From Chryseobacterium koreense CCUG 49689 (GTDB lineage Bacteria; Bacteroidota; Bacteroidia; Flavobacteriales; Weeksellaceae), in assembly GCF_001045435.1 (NCBI RefSeq), contig NZ_LFNG01000013.1, positions 1 through 64,000 of the forward strand: 64,000 nt of DNA, written 5' to 3'. Made by a program: the position numbers and the translations under genes. The notes beneath the pieces were generated by a model. That model searched no databases, had not been told where the DNA came from, and worked only from the letters and a program-made list of their open reading frames with translations. Positions 1 through 8,757 of the stretch are shown one piece after another. The stretch's first letter is position 1. Each line of letters opens with the position of its first letter.

Positions 1-10
1 CTCTTAATCA

Positions 11-26
11 GTCCGCCGTGGCGGAC
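11..26. repeat. Short perfect palindrome (GTCCGCC-GT-GGCGGAC)
   Basis: Two 7-base arms that are perfect reverse complements are separated by only two bases. The palindrome lies in the spacer downstream of the ferredoxin gene. It is GC-rich against an AT-rich background. No T run follows on the minus strand, so a classical terminator is not clear. It may be a terminator remnant or a short dispersed palindrome. Confidence 0.5.
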
Positions 27-144
27 AAAACTTTGCCCCTTAAAAATAGGAGCAGTAAAAAAAAACTTTGCGTGATAAACAAAAATCATGGCCTGCAATT
101 GCATTAGAAAGTCTTTTTTCCGGAACTGACTTTGAATAATTCCC

Positions 145-375
145 CTAAACTTCTTTCACCGAAATTATCTTCACCGGACAAGCCTTCGCCGCCTTTTCGC
201 AGGAATCCAGTGCTTCATGATTTGGGATTTTCAAGGTGTGAAATCCCTTTTTATCAGTAGCTTTTAACAAGACCGACTTGCCGTCCTTTTTAGACATCCG
301 GAAATATTCGGGCGCAAATTCCGCACAGTAATTGCAGCCGATGCATTTGTCACGCTGAAGAGTTACGATGACCAT
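145..375 (-). CDS. 4Fe-4S ferredoxin-like protein
   Basis: This small cytosolic iron-sulfur protein has 76 residues. It carries a C-x2-C-x2-C motif at C11, C14 and C17 and a fourth cysteine in a CP pair at C66, the usual ligand set of a single [4Fe-4S] cluster. C59 is extra. It starts in a TGATG overlap with the stop of the trhP-like gene upstream, so the two are almost certainly co-transcribed and translationally coupled. The inferred role is supplying electrons or iron-sulfur chemistry to the U32 family protein encoded next to it. No partner is shown directly. Length and motif fit short ferredoxins of the Fer4 family. Confidence 0.85.
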   Translation of the reverse strand: MVIVTLQRDKCIGCNYCAEFAPEYFRMSKKDGKSVLLKATDKKGFHTLKIPNHEALDSCEKAAKACPVKIISVKEV

Positions 376-1622
376 CAGTTGTTTTCCACCACTTTATACA
401 GTTTATCGCTCGGTCTCACCCGGAAACCGGTTTTGAAGGTGATCACATCAGCTTTAGTTGCCGTTTCCGCTTCGGGTTTTTGGTCCACCAGCATCGATTC
501 TACCACCATTTCCCTGGAACCGGTTGTAGGACCTTGGATCAAAACTTTGTCGCCCACATTCAGATCGTAGGCTTCAATGAGGAATTCGGCGATATTTGAT
601 TTGGGGTAAAAATGCCGTCCTTTTCCGATATAGACTTTTTTCTGAGTTGCAGCAGAACCATTTGTCGAAGACCATTCTCCCAATTCCTGCCCCAGATAAT
701 AGCCACTCCAGAAACCTCTGTTGTAAACGGTTTCCAGCTGTTTCATCCATTCGTCAACTTTTTCCTGACTGAAAGTTCCATCCGCAATCGCATCTATTGC
801 TTCGCGGTAACATTTCGTCACCGTCGCCACATATTCCGGAGCCCTTCCTCTTCCTTCGATTTTCAAGACTTTCACGCCTGCGCCCACGATCTGGTCTAGA
901 AATCCTATGGTACACAAATCTTTTGGCGACATCATGTATTCGTTTTCGAGCTCAATTTCGAAACCGGTTTCCTGGTCGATGACGGTATATTTTTTACGGC
1001 AATTCTGCTTGCAAGCCCCTCTGTTGGCAGAAGAATTGTGCGCATGTAAACTCAAATAACATTTCCCGGAAACAGCCATACACAAAGCGCCGTGCCCAAA
1101 AATTTCGACTTCCACCAAATTTCCGGAAGGTCCGCGAACGTCATCTTTTACGATCTGATCGCAGATTTTTTTGATCTGGGTAATCGAAAGCTCACGGCTC
1201 ATCACCATGGTATCCGCGAAAAGCGCATAGAATTTTACGGTTTCGATGTTGGTGATATTGATCTGGGTGGAAATATGGACTTCCATCCCGATTTGCCGCG
1301 CATAGGAAATCACCGCCTGATCCATTGCAATTACCGCGGTTAAATTGGCGGCTTTGGCTTTATCTAAAAGGGTTTTAATGATCGACAGGTCGTGATCGTA
1401 AACAATGGTATTTAAAGTAAGATAAGTTCGTACGCCTTTTTCAGCACATCTTCTGGAGATTTCAGGCAAATCATCGATCGTGAAATTCATGGAAGCTCTT
1501 GCCCGCATATTGAGCTGTTCAACTCCGAAATAAATGGAATCAGCACCGTTATCCAAAGCTGCCTGCATGGCTGTGAAGTCGCCTGCCGGTGACATCAGTT
1601 CTATTTTTCCGCTTTTTGTCAT
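375..1622 (-). CDS. trhP: U32 family protein, probable tRNA 5-hydroxyuridine synthesis protein TrhP
   Basis: The 415-residue protein belongs to the peptidase U32 family, whose YegQ/TrhP members are needed for prephenate-dependent 5-hydroxylation of uridine 34 in tRNA. The N-terminal part starts with the family-typical ELMSPAGD. The signature region near residues 176-209 has cysteines C181, C188, C204 and C208 around SGKCYLS and SANRGACKQNC, with C237 downstream, which fits the Fe-S ligands of the family. The C-terminal domain (about 328-411, GDKVLIQGPTTG) also occurs at the end of the neighbouring TrhO. The start overlaps the trhO stop (ATGA) and the end overlaps the ferredoxin start, so this is a tight operon. 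It could instead be another U32 member such as RlhA, but the trhO neighbour favours TrhP. Confidence 0.85.
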   Translation of the reverse strand: MTKSGKIELMSPAGDFTAMQAALDNGADSIYFGVEQLNMRARASMNFTIDDLPEISRRCAEKGVRTYLTLNTIVYDHDLSIIKTLLDKAKAANLTAVIAMDQAVISYARQIGMEVHISTQINITNIETVKFYALFADTMVMSRELSITQIKKICDQIVKDDVRGPSGNLVEVEIFGHGALCMAVSGKCYLSLHAHNSSANRGACKQNCRKKYTVIDQETGFEIELENEYMMSPKDLCTIGFLDQIVGAGVKVLKIEGRGRAPEYVATVTKCYREAIDAIADGTFSQEKVDEWMKQLETVYNRGFWSGYYLGQELGEWSSTNGSAATQKKVYIGKGRHFYPKSNIAEFLIEAYDLNVGDKVLIQGPTTGSREMVVESMLVDQKPEAETATKADVITFKTGFRVRPSDKLYKVVENN

Positions 1623-2977
1623 GATGCTAAAATTTTATAAAGTTTATCGGACAAACGGACTCTGAACGGAACCGGAAAAGTGATCTGGTCTCCGGCTTTG
1701 GCTGTTTCACATGGATTTCCATTGGCGAAAATTTCTGTCAATGTAATTTCCTGCTCGCCAGTTGTCGGTCCGGAAATCAAAACTTTATCACCTACTGTAA
1801 GCTCACCGTTTTCCAGCAGGAACTGGGCAATTTTGGATTGGGTGAAATAATGTTCGGCTTTGCCAAGTAAAGTTTTTTTTGTGGCAATTTTCTGGCGGAT
1901 ATTTTTGTTTTCAGCTTTTGCCAAAGGTTTATTCGGAAGTTCTCCGGAGTTTTTAAATTTCAAGGCCGGAGACTTTCCTTTTCTGAAAATTTTGTTTCCC
2001 ACCTGAACTCCTTTTCTGAGCTCCACCTGTTCTTCTAAAGGCAAATGAATAATATGCTGACATTCTTCGGAACAGCAGTTTTCCATGGCAGCTTTACATT
2101 CATCACACTGAATAAAAAGTAAGTGACAGCCGTCATTCGCACAGTTTGTATGGTTATCGCAAGGTTTTCCGCACTGGTGACACTGCGAAACGATATCGTC
2201 GGTAATCCGCTCACCCAAACGGTGATCGAACACGAAATTTTTACCGATAAATTTACTTTCAATGTTTTCTTCCCTGATCTGGCGGGTATATTCAATGATA
2301 CCGCCTTCAAGCTGATACACGTTTTTGAAACCCTGATGTTTGAAGTAAGCGCTGGCTTTTTCACAACGGATTCCGCCTGTACAGTACATCAAAAGATTTT
2401 TGTCTTCCTTGAAATCCTGTAACTTTTCATTGATAATCGGCAAGCTCTCTCTGAAAGTTTCCACATCTGGCGTAATTGCTCCTTCGAAATGCCCGACTTC
2501 ACTTTCGTAATGATTTCTGAAATCCACAACTATCGTGTTTGGATCTTCGAGTAAGGTATTGAATTCTTTGGCTTTTAAGTGGATTCCTTTATTGGTTACA
2601 TCGAAAGTTTCGTCATTTAAACCGTCTGCAACAATTTTATTTCGGACTTTAATCGTGAGTTTTAAGAAAGAATGATCATCATGCTCCACAGCTTCATTCA
2701 AGCGGATGCCTTTCATGAAATCGTAAACCTCCAGCGTTTCGCGGAAAGCTTCGAGGTTTTCTTCGGGAATACTCATCTGAGCATTAATCCCTTCATGGGC
2801 CACGTAAATTCTACCTAATGCATCGAGTGCGTTCCAGGCTATGAATAATTCGTCGCGAAATTTTTTGGGGTCTGAGATTTTGGCGTACGCATAGAAAGAC
2901 AAAGTAAGGCGCTGCTTACCGGCTTGATCAATTAACTGAGCTCTTTCTTCTGCGCTTAAGGTGTTGTACAGTTGCAT
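1619..2977 (-). CDS. trhO: tRNA uridine(34) hydroxylase TrhO (rhodanese family) with an extra U32-type C-terminal domain
   Basis: The protein uses oxygen to hydroxylate uridine 34 of tRNA (TrhO/YceA family). It has 452 residues, against about 320-350 for many TrhO proteins. An N-terminal acylphosphatase-like domain is followed by a rhodanese domain with the catalytic loop CTGGIRCEKA (active C199). A cysteine-rich segment at about 266-306 (CHQCGKPC, CDECK, CCSEEC) probably binds zinc. The last 80 residues (about 370-450) are strikingly similar to the C-terminus of the adjacent TrhP, including GDKVLIxGPTTG and RLSDKLYK. This is the first gene of a trhO-trhP-ferredoxin operon, so both known routes to 5-hydroxyuridine appear in one transcript. 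Confidence 0.9.
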   Translation of the reverse strand: MQLYNTLSAEERAQLIDQAGKQRLTLSFYAYAKISDPKKFRDELFIAWNALDALGRIYVAHEGINAQMSIPEENLEAFRETLEVYDFMKGIRLNEAVEHDDHSFLKLTIKVRNKIVADGLNDETFDVTNKGIHLKAKEFNTLLEDPNTIVVDFRNHYESEVGHFEGAITPDVETFRESLPIINEKLQDFKEDKNLLMYCTGGIRCEKASAYFKHQGFKNVYQLEGGIIEYTRQIREENIESKFIGKNFVFDHRLGERITDDIVSQCHQCGKPCDNHTNCANDGCHLLFIQCDECKAAMENCCSEECQHIIHLPLEEQVELRKGVQVGNKIFRKGKSPALKFKNSGELPNKPLAKAENKNIRQKIATKKTLLGKAEHYFTQSKIAQFLLENGELTVGDKVLISGPTTGEQEITLTEIFANGNPCETAKAGDQITFPVPFRVRLSDKLYKILAS

Positions 2978-3054
2978 GCTATAAACGGTTTAAGTGAGAA
3001 AATTGTGGCTGCAAAGTTACGGATTTCAGACCAAATTATCTGAGTTATTTTTTT

Positions 3055-3169
3055 GGGCAGCTTTATCCGCCCTCCGTTCCCGCTTTTTTTGTTCCGCTGT
3101 GCTCCACAAAAAAGAGCTCCACTCAGGTCGGGCTGCAATTCGAGAATCACACCACGTCGGGCGGCAATT
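3055..3169. repeat. Intergenic repeat element with imperfect hairpin and internal direct repeat
   Basis: This GC-rich block sits between two same-strand genes in AT-rich DNA. It has a T-rich arm (GCTTTTTTTGT, about 3082-3092) and a nearly complementary arm (ACAAAAAAGAGC) separated by a short loop. A 14-base direct repeat with one mismatch follows, GTCGGGC(T/G)GCAATT at 3127-3140 and 3156-3169. No reading frame of note is present. It resembles dispersed intergenic repeats that I recall from Chryseobacterium-type genomes. That recollection could not be checked. Confidence 0.55.
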
Positions 3170-4329
3170 TATAAATTTTGGTAAATGTATTTCAAAATAT
3201 TCCGATCCATATCAGTAAAAGGAACTTTTCTCCGAGCCATTGCTTTTTCCGCCACCTCGTAGGCTTTTTCAAGTTTAAATTTTTCATCACCTTTCATTCC
3301 GCCCCAAGAAAAATTCTCAATGAGGTTCGGTGGGAAACCGCTTTTGAAGATATTGGCGGCAACTCCCACCACGGTTCCGGTATTCAACTGAGTGTTGATC
3401 GCGGTTTTGGAATGGTCGCCCATAATCACTCCCGCAAACTGAAGTCCGGTATTTGCAAATCTTTTGGTCCTGTAATTCCAAAGTTTTACCTCAGCGTAAT
3501 TGTTTTTAAGATTGGAGGAATTGGTATCCGCACCTAAATTACACCACTCCCCAATCACCGAATTTCCTACAAAACCGTCGTGACCTTTATTTGTATATCC
3601 AAAAATTACAATATTATTCACTTCTCCACCTACTTTAGAATGCGGACCAATCGTGGTCGCTCCATAAATTTTCGCTCCCAGATTGAATTTCGATTCTTCG
3701 CAAAGCGCGATCGGACCGCGGAGATTGCAACCTTCCATCACTTCAGTGTTTTTGCCGATATAGATTTTTCCGGTTTTTGTATTTAAAGTTGCAAACTCGA
3801 TTGATGCACCTTCCTCGATAAACAAATCATCCGGATCTCCTAAAAAACCGTTGGTTTCAGATAATTCTTGGGAAGTTCTTCCTTTGGTCAGCAATTCAAA
3901 ATCGAAATCAATCGCCTTTTCATTGTAGAAAAACAAATCAGTGGGTTGTTTAAAAAAGAGGAGCTCCTCATGAATGTCGGTCATTTTCTCAATTTGGTGC
4001 AGCGAAAAATTGTCCATATTCACTTTCGCGGCGAGCAATTCATTTTCGTAAACCAAGGCTTCACCGAGTTTCAGATCTCTGATTTGCGTCAAAACATTTT
4101 CAGAAGGCAAAAAATTTGGAACGATAAAAAGACTTTCCTCAAGCTCCGGTTTCTTGAATTTTTCCTGCAAAAAATCCTCGGTAATAAAAGATATTTCCGG
4201 GATTCCCAAAAGTTTCTGCCACCGTTCCGAGAACGTGAGAATTCCGCAACGCATTTCTGCAACGGGACGAGTAAAAGTTAAAGGCAAGAAATCTTCCCAG
4301 AACCGGGAGTCAGAAAAAACGAGTTGCAT
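3169..4329 (-). CDS. GlmU-like sugar nucleotidyltransferase family protein
   Basis: The 386-residue cytosolic protein is related to GlmU and other sugar-phosphate nucleotidyltransferases. The N-terminus (LVFSDSRFW, then LTFTRPVAEMRCG) matches the GlmU-like family common in Bacteroidota. It lacks the classical GxGTRM nucleotide-binding loop, so transferase activity is uncertain. The C-terminal half (about 185-330) has hexapeptide-type turns of a left-handed beta-helix (IGKNTEVMEG, IGPHSKVGG, VGNSVIGEWCNLGADT). The gene sits downstream of rpmE2 but behind its terminator, and its own upstream region overlaps that terminator. Substrate and pathway are not determined; nucleotide-sugar or cell-envelope metabolism is a family-based guess. 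Confidence 0.8.
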   Translation of the reverse strand: MQLVFSDSRFWEDFLPLTFTRPVAEMRCGILTFSERWQKLLGIPEISFITEDFLQEKFKKPELEESLFIVPNFLPSENVLTQIRDLKLGEALVYENELLAAKVNMDNFSLHQIEKMTDIHEELLFFKQPTDLFFYNEKAIDFDFELLTKGRTSQELSETNGFLGDPDDLFIEEGASIEFATLNTKTGKIYIGKNTEVMEGCNLRGPIALCEESKFNLGAKIYGATTIGPHSKVGGEVNNIVIFGYTNKGHDGFVGNSVIGEWCNLGADTNSSNLKNNYAEVKLWNYRTKRFANTGLQFAGVIMGDHSKTAINTQLNTGTVVGVAANIFKSGFPPNLIENFSWGGMKGDEKFKLEKAYEVAEKAMARRKVPFTDMDRNILKYIYQNL

Positions 4330-4370
4330 CGAAATTGATTTTATGTTTGAAGGTCAAATTTACAATAAAA

Positions 4371-4398
4371 AAAGTCTTTCAGAAATCTGAAAGACTTT
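4371..4398 (-). terminator. Intrinsic terminator of rpmE2
   Basis: Thirteen-base perfect arms (AAAGTCTTTCAGA / TCTGAAAGACTTT) with a two-base loop are followed on the minus strand by a run of seven Ts. It lies 22 bases after the rpmE2 stop. Confidence 0.9.
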
Positions 4399-4420
4399 AA
4401 ATATCATTTACATTCCGCAA

Positions 4421-4672
4421 TTATTTTGCGAATTTCTTGTACTTGTTCATGAATTTGTCAACTCTACCTGCAGTGTCAACCAATTTCACTTTTCCGGTGT
4501 AGAAAGGGTGAGAAGTTGAAGAGATTTCCATTTTGATCAATGGGTAAGTTGCTCCTTCGAACTCGATGGTGTCTTTGGTTTCTGCAGTGGATTTGCAAAG
4601 AAACATCTCGTCGTTACTCATATCTTTGAACACGACCAATCTATAATTTTCTGGGTGAATTCCGTTTTTCAT
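4421..4672 (-). CDS. rpmE2: 50S ribosomal protein L31, type B
   Basis: This large-subunit ribosomal protein has 83 residues. It is the longer type B form, without the CxxC zinc motif of type A L31. Recognisable family stretches are [15 protein letters not shown] near the start and [11 protein letters not shown] in the second half. It is a single-gene transcript with its own strong promoter about 80 bases upstream and a strong terminator just downstream. The leader of roughly 70 bases has a small AT hairpin (ATTTT-GTAT-AAAAT) just before the start, which could tune translation; that is inference. Confidence 0.97.
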   Translation of the reverse strand: MKNGIHPENYRLVVFKDMSNDEMFLCKSTAETKDTIEFEGATYPLIKMEISSTSHPFYTGKVKLVDTAGRVDKFMNKYKKFAK

Positions 4673-4750
4673 AATAAATTCTTTTTAAAATTTTATACAA
4701 AATTCGCTTTGAAAGTAGTAATGGATTTTTCTCTGCTGAATTTTAGGTTG

Positions 4751-4781
4751 CAAAAGTACAATTAATTTTTCAATCCGCAAA
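4751..4781 (-). promoter_or_regulatory. Promoter of rpmE2 (TTTG-N19-TACTTTTG)
   Basis: On the minus strand TTTG (4781-4778) is followed after exactly 19 bases by TACTTTTG (4758-4751). This matches the Bacteroidota primary sigma factor consensus TTTG-N19-TAnnTTTG. It predicts a start of transcription around 4744 and a leader of about 70 bases. Confidence 0.8.
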
Positions 4782-4804
4782 TACTCAAATACATAATTTT
4801 AAAA

Positions 4805-4835
4805 TTTCCCCGTTCCATAATTTTAATTAAATTTG
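4805..4835 (+). promoter_or_regulatory. Promoter of the lipoprotein gene (TTTC-N19-TAAATTTG)
   Basis: TTTC at 4805-4808 and a perfect -7 box TAAATTTG at 4828-4835 are 19 bases apart, the Bacteroidota spacing. The gene starts at 4856, leaving a short leader. Confidence 0.65.
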
Positions 4836-4855
4836 GAATCTCTATACTAATTTCA

Positions 4856-6238
4856 ATGAAAAGTTTTAAACTCTTAGTAGGCGTATCTTTTTGGTTTCTG
4901 TTGACAGCGGTAGCGTGTAGCCGGGACGATATCAGCTTTGATGCCCCATCGCAACTTTTGCGCTTCTCCACAGACACCGTTTTCTGCGACACTGTTTACA
5001 ACCAGGTCCGTTCAGAAACCTATGCCGTGAAAATTTATAATAATGAAGACAAAGACGTGATGATTCCAAAAATATCACTCGAAAGCGGCGCGGCGTCTAT
5101 GTATCGGATCAATGTAGATGGTAAAGCAGGGACAGAATTCAACAATGTAGCATTAAGGAAAAAAGATTCGCTGTATATTTTTGTGGAAATCGCACCAGTG
5201 GCGAATGCTCCCGAAGCGATTGCTGAAGACCGCGTTATTTTTCAGTCTCCCGCAGGAACGCAGCATGTGACGCTTTTCTCCGTGGTTCAGGATGCTGAAT
5301 TTTTTATTAAAACCGAAACCAACCCCAATATTTTGGCGGACAATACGACTTGGTCCAATGATAAGGCAAAAATCATTTTCGGCGACTTGACCTTGGCGGA
5401 AGGCAAGACTTTGAACATACAGTCAGGAACAAAAGTGTATTTCCATAAAAACAGCGGTTTGAAAATCCTGAAAAACTCCACGCTGAATGTGAACGGCTCT
5501 TTGGGAAATGAGGTGACTTTCCGGGGAGACCGAAACGATACCCGATATGATACCATTCCGAAAAACTGGAACGGAATTTCATTTGAACCCAACTCCACTT
5601 TAACCATGAACTATGCTAAAGTTTTCGGCGGCACTCGAGGTTTGGAGATGACTCAAACGAATGCAACCATTGACAACACAATTATCCACACGCATCAGGA
5701 ATATGGAATCTACGCAGTGAACTCCACGGTAGTTGCGAGAAATCTGGTGATGAACAATTGTGGTGAAGCAGATTTCGGGATTTTTAAAGGTGGAAATATC
5801 AAAATCCTCCATTCTACGCTTGCTAATTATTGGTCGGACGGCTCGCTTCCGGCACTGGGAATTTACGCCACAAACGCCTACCAAAACGGCACCACCACTG
5901 AACAGGGAGCATTGACCTTAACCATTGGGAATTCTATTATTTATGGTGAAAAAGAAAATTCTATCCAGTTCAAACCAACGCAAGGACAACCTTTTACCTA
6001 TACTTTCCAATACTGCCTCGTGAAACAGGGAACAAATCCCGGCTATAATTTGGATGCGAATTCCATCAAAAACCAGGATCCAAAATTCCAGAACTACTTC
6101 ACGCATAAGTTGAACTTAAGGGTAAAAGCGGATTCTCCGGCAAAAGGTAAAGGCAATGGTGCAGTTGCGGCATCTGTTCCAACTGACATTTTGGGGATTT
6201 CCCGGTTGGTCTCACCTACGGTTGGAGCTTATCAGTGA
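4856..6238 (+). CDS. Lipoprotein with right-handed parallel beta-helix repeats
   Basis: The 460-residue protein begins with a lipoprotein signal peptide ending in TAVAC (lipidated C21), so it should be anchored in the envelope and perhaps exposed at the cell surface. Residues about 150-420 consist of short repeated beta-strand turns with N- and I-rich rungs (NSTLNVNGSLGNEVTF, NATIDNTIIHTH, NSTVVARNLVMNN), typical of the pectin-lyase-like beta-helix fold. No catalytic motif of polysaccharide lyases is evident. It has its own promoter and may lead the following esterase/mazG/aroA group. The function is unknown; a structural or carbohydrate-associated role is a guess from the fold. Confidence 0.8.
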   Translation: MKSFKLLVGVSFWFLLTAVACSRDDISFDAPSQLLRFSTDTVFCDTVYNQVRSETYAVKIYNNEDKDVMIPKISLESGAASMYRINVDGKAGTEFNNVALRKKDSLYIFVEIAPVANAPEAIAEDRVIFQSPAGTQHVTLFSVVQDAEFFIKTETNPNILADNTTWSNDKAKIIFGDLTLAEGKTLNIQSGTKVYFHKNSGLKILKNSTLNVNGSLGNEVTFRGDRNDTRYDTIPKNWNGISFEPNSTLTMNYAKVFGGTRGLEMTQTNATIDNTIIHTHQEYGIYAVNSTVVARNLVMNNCGEADFGIFKGGNIKILHSTLANYWSDGSLPALGIYATNAYQNGTTTEQGALTLTIGNSIIYGEKENSIQFKPTQGQPFTYTFQYCLVKQGTNPGYNLDANSIKNQDPKFQNYFTHKLNLRVKADSPAKGKGNGAVAASVPTDILGISRLVSPTVGAYQ

Positions 6239-6291
6239 CCTGGGTTATGCGCAATGAATAATGAGTAATCAATAATTTTGAGGTGGAAGAG

Positions 6292-7113
6292 ATGAAAAAC
6301 TTATCATATTGTTTACTGCTGATTTTCCTGATTCTGGGAGGAAATGGATTTGCTCAAAATAAAGATGCTGTTCTGGATCATGACACTTTTCCTGTTTTTT
6401 CTAAAAATGTGGCGGAAAAACGAACCATCAATGTTTGGACACCACCGGAATATGGGCAAAGCAAAGATTCGCTTGCAGTACTTTATATGCCGGATGGTGG
6501 AATCCAGGAAGATTTTCCACACGTTGCAAATACCGTCGCAGAACTCATCAGGTCTAAAAAAATTCAACCCATCATTTTGGTGGGAATTGAAAATACGCAG
6601 CGAAGGCGCGATTTAACAGGTTTCACAGCAGTAGAATCAGACAAAAAAATCGCTCCGGTCGTTGGAGGTTCGGAAAAATTCCTGGCATTTATAAAAGATG
6701 AATTGATTCCGCACATCAACAAACATTACCGCACCACAAAACAGAAAGCGATAATTGGTGAATCTGCCGCCGGACTTTTTGTGGTGGAAACCTTCCTCAA
6801 CAGACCAGATATTTTCGACGATTATATCGCAATAGATCCATCACTGTGGTGGAATAACCACTTTCTGGTAAAAAATGCGAAGGAACTTTTGGTTAAACTT
6901 CCGGAAACCGAGAGAAAATTTTGGTTTGCCGGTTCCGCCGCCATAGATATTCTGCCGCATACGCAAGAACTTGCCGATATCCTAAAATCAGAAAATCTGC
7001 CCCATTTAAAATGGAATTATTCTCCCGAGAAAAATGAAAAACACAACACCATTTTTCGGGCAACAAAGGAAAAAGCGTTGATATGGACTTTTGGCCTAAA
7101 TAATGTGCAATAA
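6292..7113 (+). CDS. Secreted alpha/beta-hydrolase, esterase D/IroE-like
   Basis: The protein has 273 residues from the ATG at 6292. A GTG nine bases upstream is possible, but the ATG gives a clean signal peptide (MKNLSYCLLLIFLILGG..AQ). The mature part resembles the putative esterase family (Fes/IroE, YbbA), with VWTPPEY and LYMPDGG near the start and the nucleophile elbow GESAAG (Ser near residue 158). A periplasmic or exported ester hydrolase is likely; the substrate is unknown, and siderophore esters and acyl-carbohydrates are both known in the family. The spacer before it contains the simple repeat-like words ATGAATAATGAGTAAT. Confidence 0.8.
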   Translation: MKNLSYCLLLIFLILGGNGFAQNKDAVLDHDTFPVFSKNVAEKRTINVWTPPEYGQSKDSLAVLYMPDGGIQEDFPHVANTVAELIRSKKIQPIILVGIENTQRRRDLTGFTAVESDKKIAPVVGGSEKFLAFIKDELIPHINKHYRTTKQKAIIGESAAGLFVVETFLNRPDIFDDYIAIDPSLWWNNHFLVKNAKELLVKLPETERKFWFAGSAAIDILPHTQELADILKSENLPHLKWNYSPEKNEKHNTIFRATKEKALIWTFGLNNVQ

Positions 7114-7130
7114 GCGATTAGTAATGAGTG

Positions 7131-7469
7131 ATGAGTAAGGAAATAACAAATTTGCAGAAAGAAGTTGACGGTTGGATCAAAACCATCGGTGTTCGATATT
7201 TCAACGAGTTGACCAATATGGCGATGCTGACCGAAGAAGTGGGCGAAGTGGCTAGAATCATCGCAAGAAGATACGGCGAACAAAGCGAAAAAGAATCGGA
7301 TAAGACCAAAGATTTAGGAGAAGAATTAGCCGACGTCCTGTTTGTGACCTTATGTTTAGCGAACCAAACCGGAACCGATCTACAGGAAGCTTTTGATAAA
7401 AAAATGAAAAAGAAAACGGAGCGGGATTTTGAACGGCACCAGAATAACGAAAAGCTGAAAGAAAAGTAA
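7131..7469 (+). CDS. MazG-like nucleotide pyrophosphohydrolase
   Basis: The 112-residue all-alpha protein has the MazG-type metal-binding motif EEVGE (about 35-39) and a second EELADVLF (about 64-71), the ExxE...ExxD arrangement that coordinates magnesium. Family members hydrolyse NTPs or dNTPs to monophosphate and pyrophosphate, often as house-cleaning enzymes. The C-terminus is highly charged (KKMKKKTERDFERH). A GTG directly precedes the chosen ATG. It lies 17 bases after the esterase stop and upstream of aroA on the same strand, so co-transcription is likely. Confidence 0.85.
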   Translation: MSKEITNLQKEVDGWIKTIGVRYFNELTNMAMLTEEVGEVARIIARRYGEQSEKESDKTKDLGEELADVLFVTLCLANQTGTDLQEAFDKKMKKKTERDFERHQNNEKLKEK

Positions 7470-7528
7470 GAAGTGAATCTGCAAGAACCTCAAACTTCAA
7501 ACCTAAAACCTCAAACAAATAATAGAAT

Positions 7529-8752
7529 TTGCATCTCAAAAAATCCACCCTTAAGCCCAACGAAACCATCCAAATCAACGGTTCGAAGAGTATTTCGAAC
7601 CGCCTTTTGATATTGGACAAACTCTTTGGAAATCTGCTGATTGAAAACCTGTCGGATTCCGAGGACACTTTCGTGATGCAAAAAGCACTCGAAAGCAATG
7701 CGGAAACCATCGACATCTATCACGCAGGAACCGCGATGCGTTTTTTGACGTCCTATTTCGCAATCCAGGAAGGAAAAACCGTGATTTTAACGGGTTCCGA
7801 GCGCATGAAACAGCGCCCAATCCAACCGTTGGTTGATGCGCTGCGCGATTTGGGAGCAGAGATTGATTATTTGGAAAACCAGGGATTTCCCCCTTTAAAA
7901 ATCGTGGGGCGAAAACTTGAAAAAAGCGCAGTCACCATTCCGGCCAATATTTCAAGCCAGTTTATTTCATCTTTGATGCTCATCGGCGGAAAACTGGAAA
8001 ATGGCCTGGAAATCAATTTGGCAGGCGAAATCACCTCCCGACCGTATCTGGAAATGACGCTGAAGATTATGCGAAATGCAGGAATCTCAAACAGTTGGGA
8101 GGGAAACCTCATCAAAATATTTCCGAACATCCGGACTGAAAAAAATTCCCACCTGATGAAATTCGTGGTGGAAAGCGACTGGAGTTCTGCGTCCTATTTC
8201 TACGCTTTGTCGGCGATTGGTCGCGAAGCTGTAACGCTGAAAACCTTTCGCCAATACTCTTTGCAGGGTGATTCCATTTTGAAGGAAATCTACTGGAAAT
8301 GCTTTGGTGTAGATACCATTTCGGAGGCGATAGAAAACAAAATCTCCCTTTTGCCGGATCATTTTTTCCACTTCCCGGAAAAGATTTCGCTGAACATGAA
8401 CGATTGTCCGGATTTGGCGCAAACCGTTTGTGTCACTGCAACAGCATTAAGGATTCCATTTGAAATCACCGGCTTGCAGACTTTGAAATTGAAAGAAACC
8501 GATCGGCTATTGGCGTTGAAAAATGAGCTCTTCAAAATTGGGTGCATTTGCGAAATCACAGAAAACTCCATCAGTTCCACGAAATTCTTCAAGCCCAACG
8601 ACCATATTTCCATCAAAACCTATGATGATCACAGAATGGCGATGAGTTTTGCGCCATTTTGCCTGATTGAGGAATTGATCATCGAAAATGAGGGAGTGGT
8701 GAAAAAATCCTATCCCGAATTTTGGCGTGATTTGCAGAAAATTTTGGATTAA
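7529..8752 (+). CDS. aroA: 3-phosphoshikimate 1-carboxyvinyltransferase (EPSP synthase)
   Basis: AroA joins shikimate 3-phosphate and phosphoenolpyruvate in the shikimate pathway to chorismate. The product has 407 residues, a little shorter than the usual 425-430. Visible family motifs are NGSKSISNR near the N-terminus, the HAGTAMRFL loop, LTGSERMKQRPI, KETDRL and DDHRMAMSFA near the C-terminus. The start codon is TTG at 7529; no in-frame ATG near it would keep the SKSISNR substrate loop, so TTG is preferred. The spacer upstream is a simple repeat of CCTCAAAC-type words. aroQ of the same pathway lies about 29 kb away. Confidence 0.95.
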   Translation: MHLKKSTLKPNETIQINGSKSISNRLLILDKLFGNLLIENLSDSEDTFVMQKALESNAETIDIYHAGTAMRFLTSYFAIQEGKTVILTGSERMKQRPIQPLVDALRDLGAEIDYLENQGFPPLKIVGRKLEKSAVTIPANISSQFISSLMLIGGKLENGLEINLAGEITSRPYLEMTLKIMRNAGISNSWEGNLIKIFPNIRTEKNSHLMKFVVESDWSSASYFYALSAIGREAVTLKTFRQYSLQGDSILKEIYWKCFGVDTISEAIENKISLLPDHFFHFPEKISLNMNDCPDLAQTVCVTATALRIPFEITGLQTLKLKETDRLLALKNELFKIGCICEITENSISSTKFFKPNDHISIKTYDDHRMAMSFAPFCLIEELIIENEGVVKKSYPEFWRDLQKILD

Positions 8753-8757
8753 ATATA

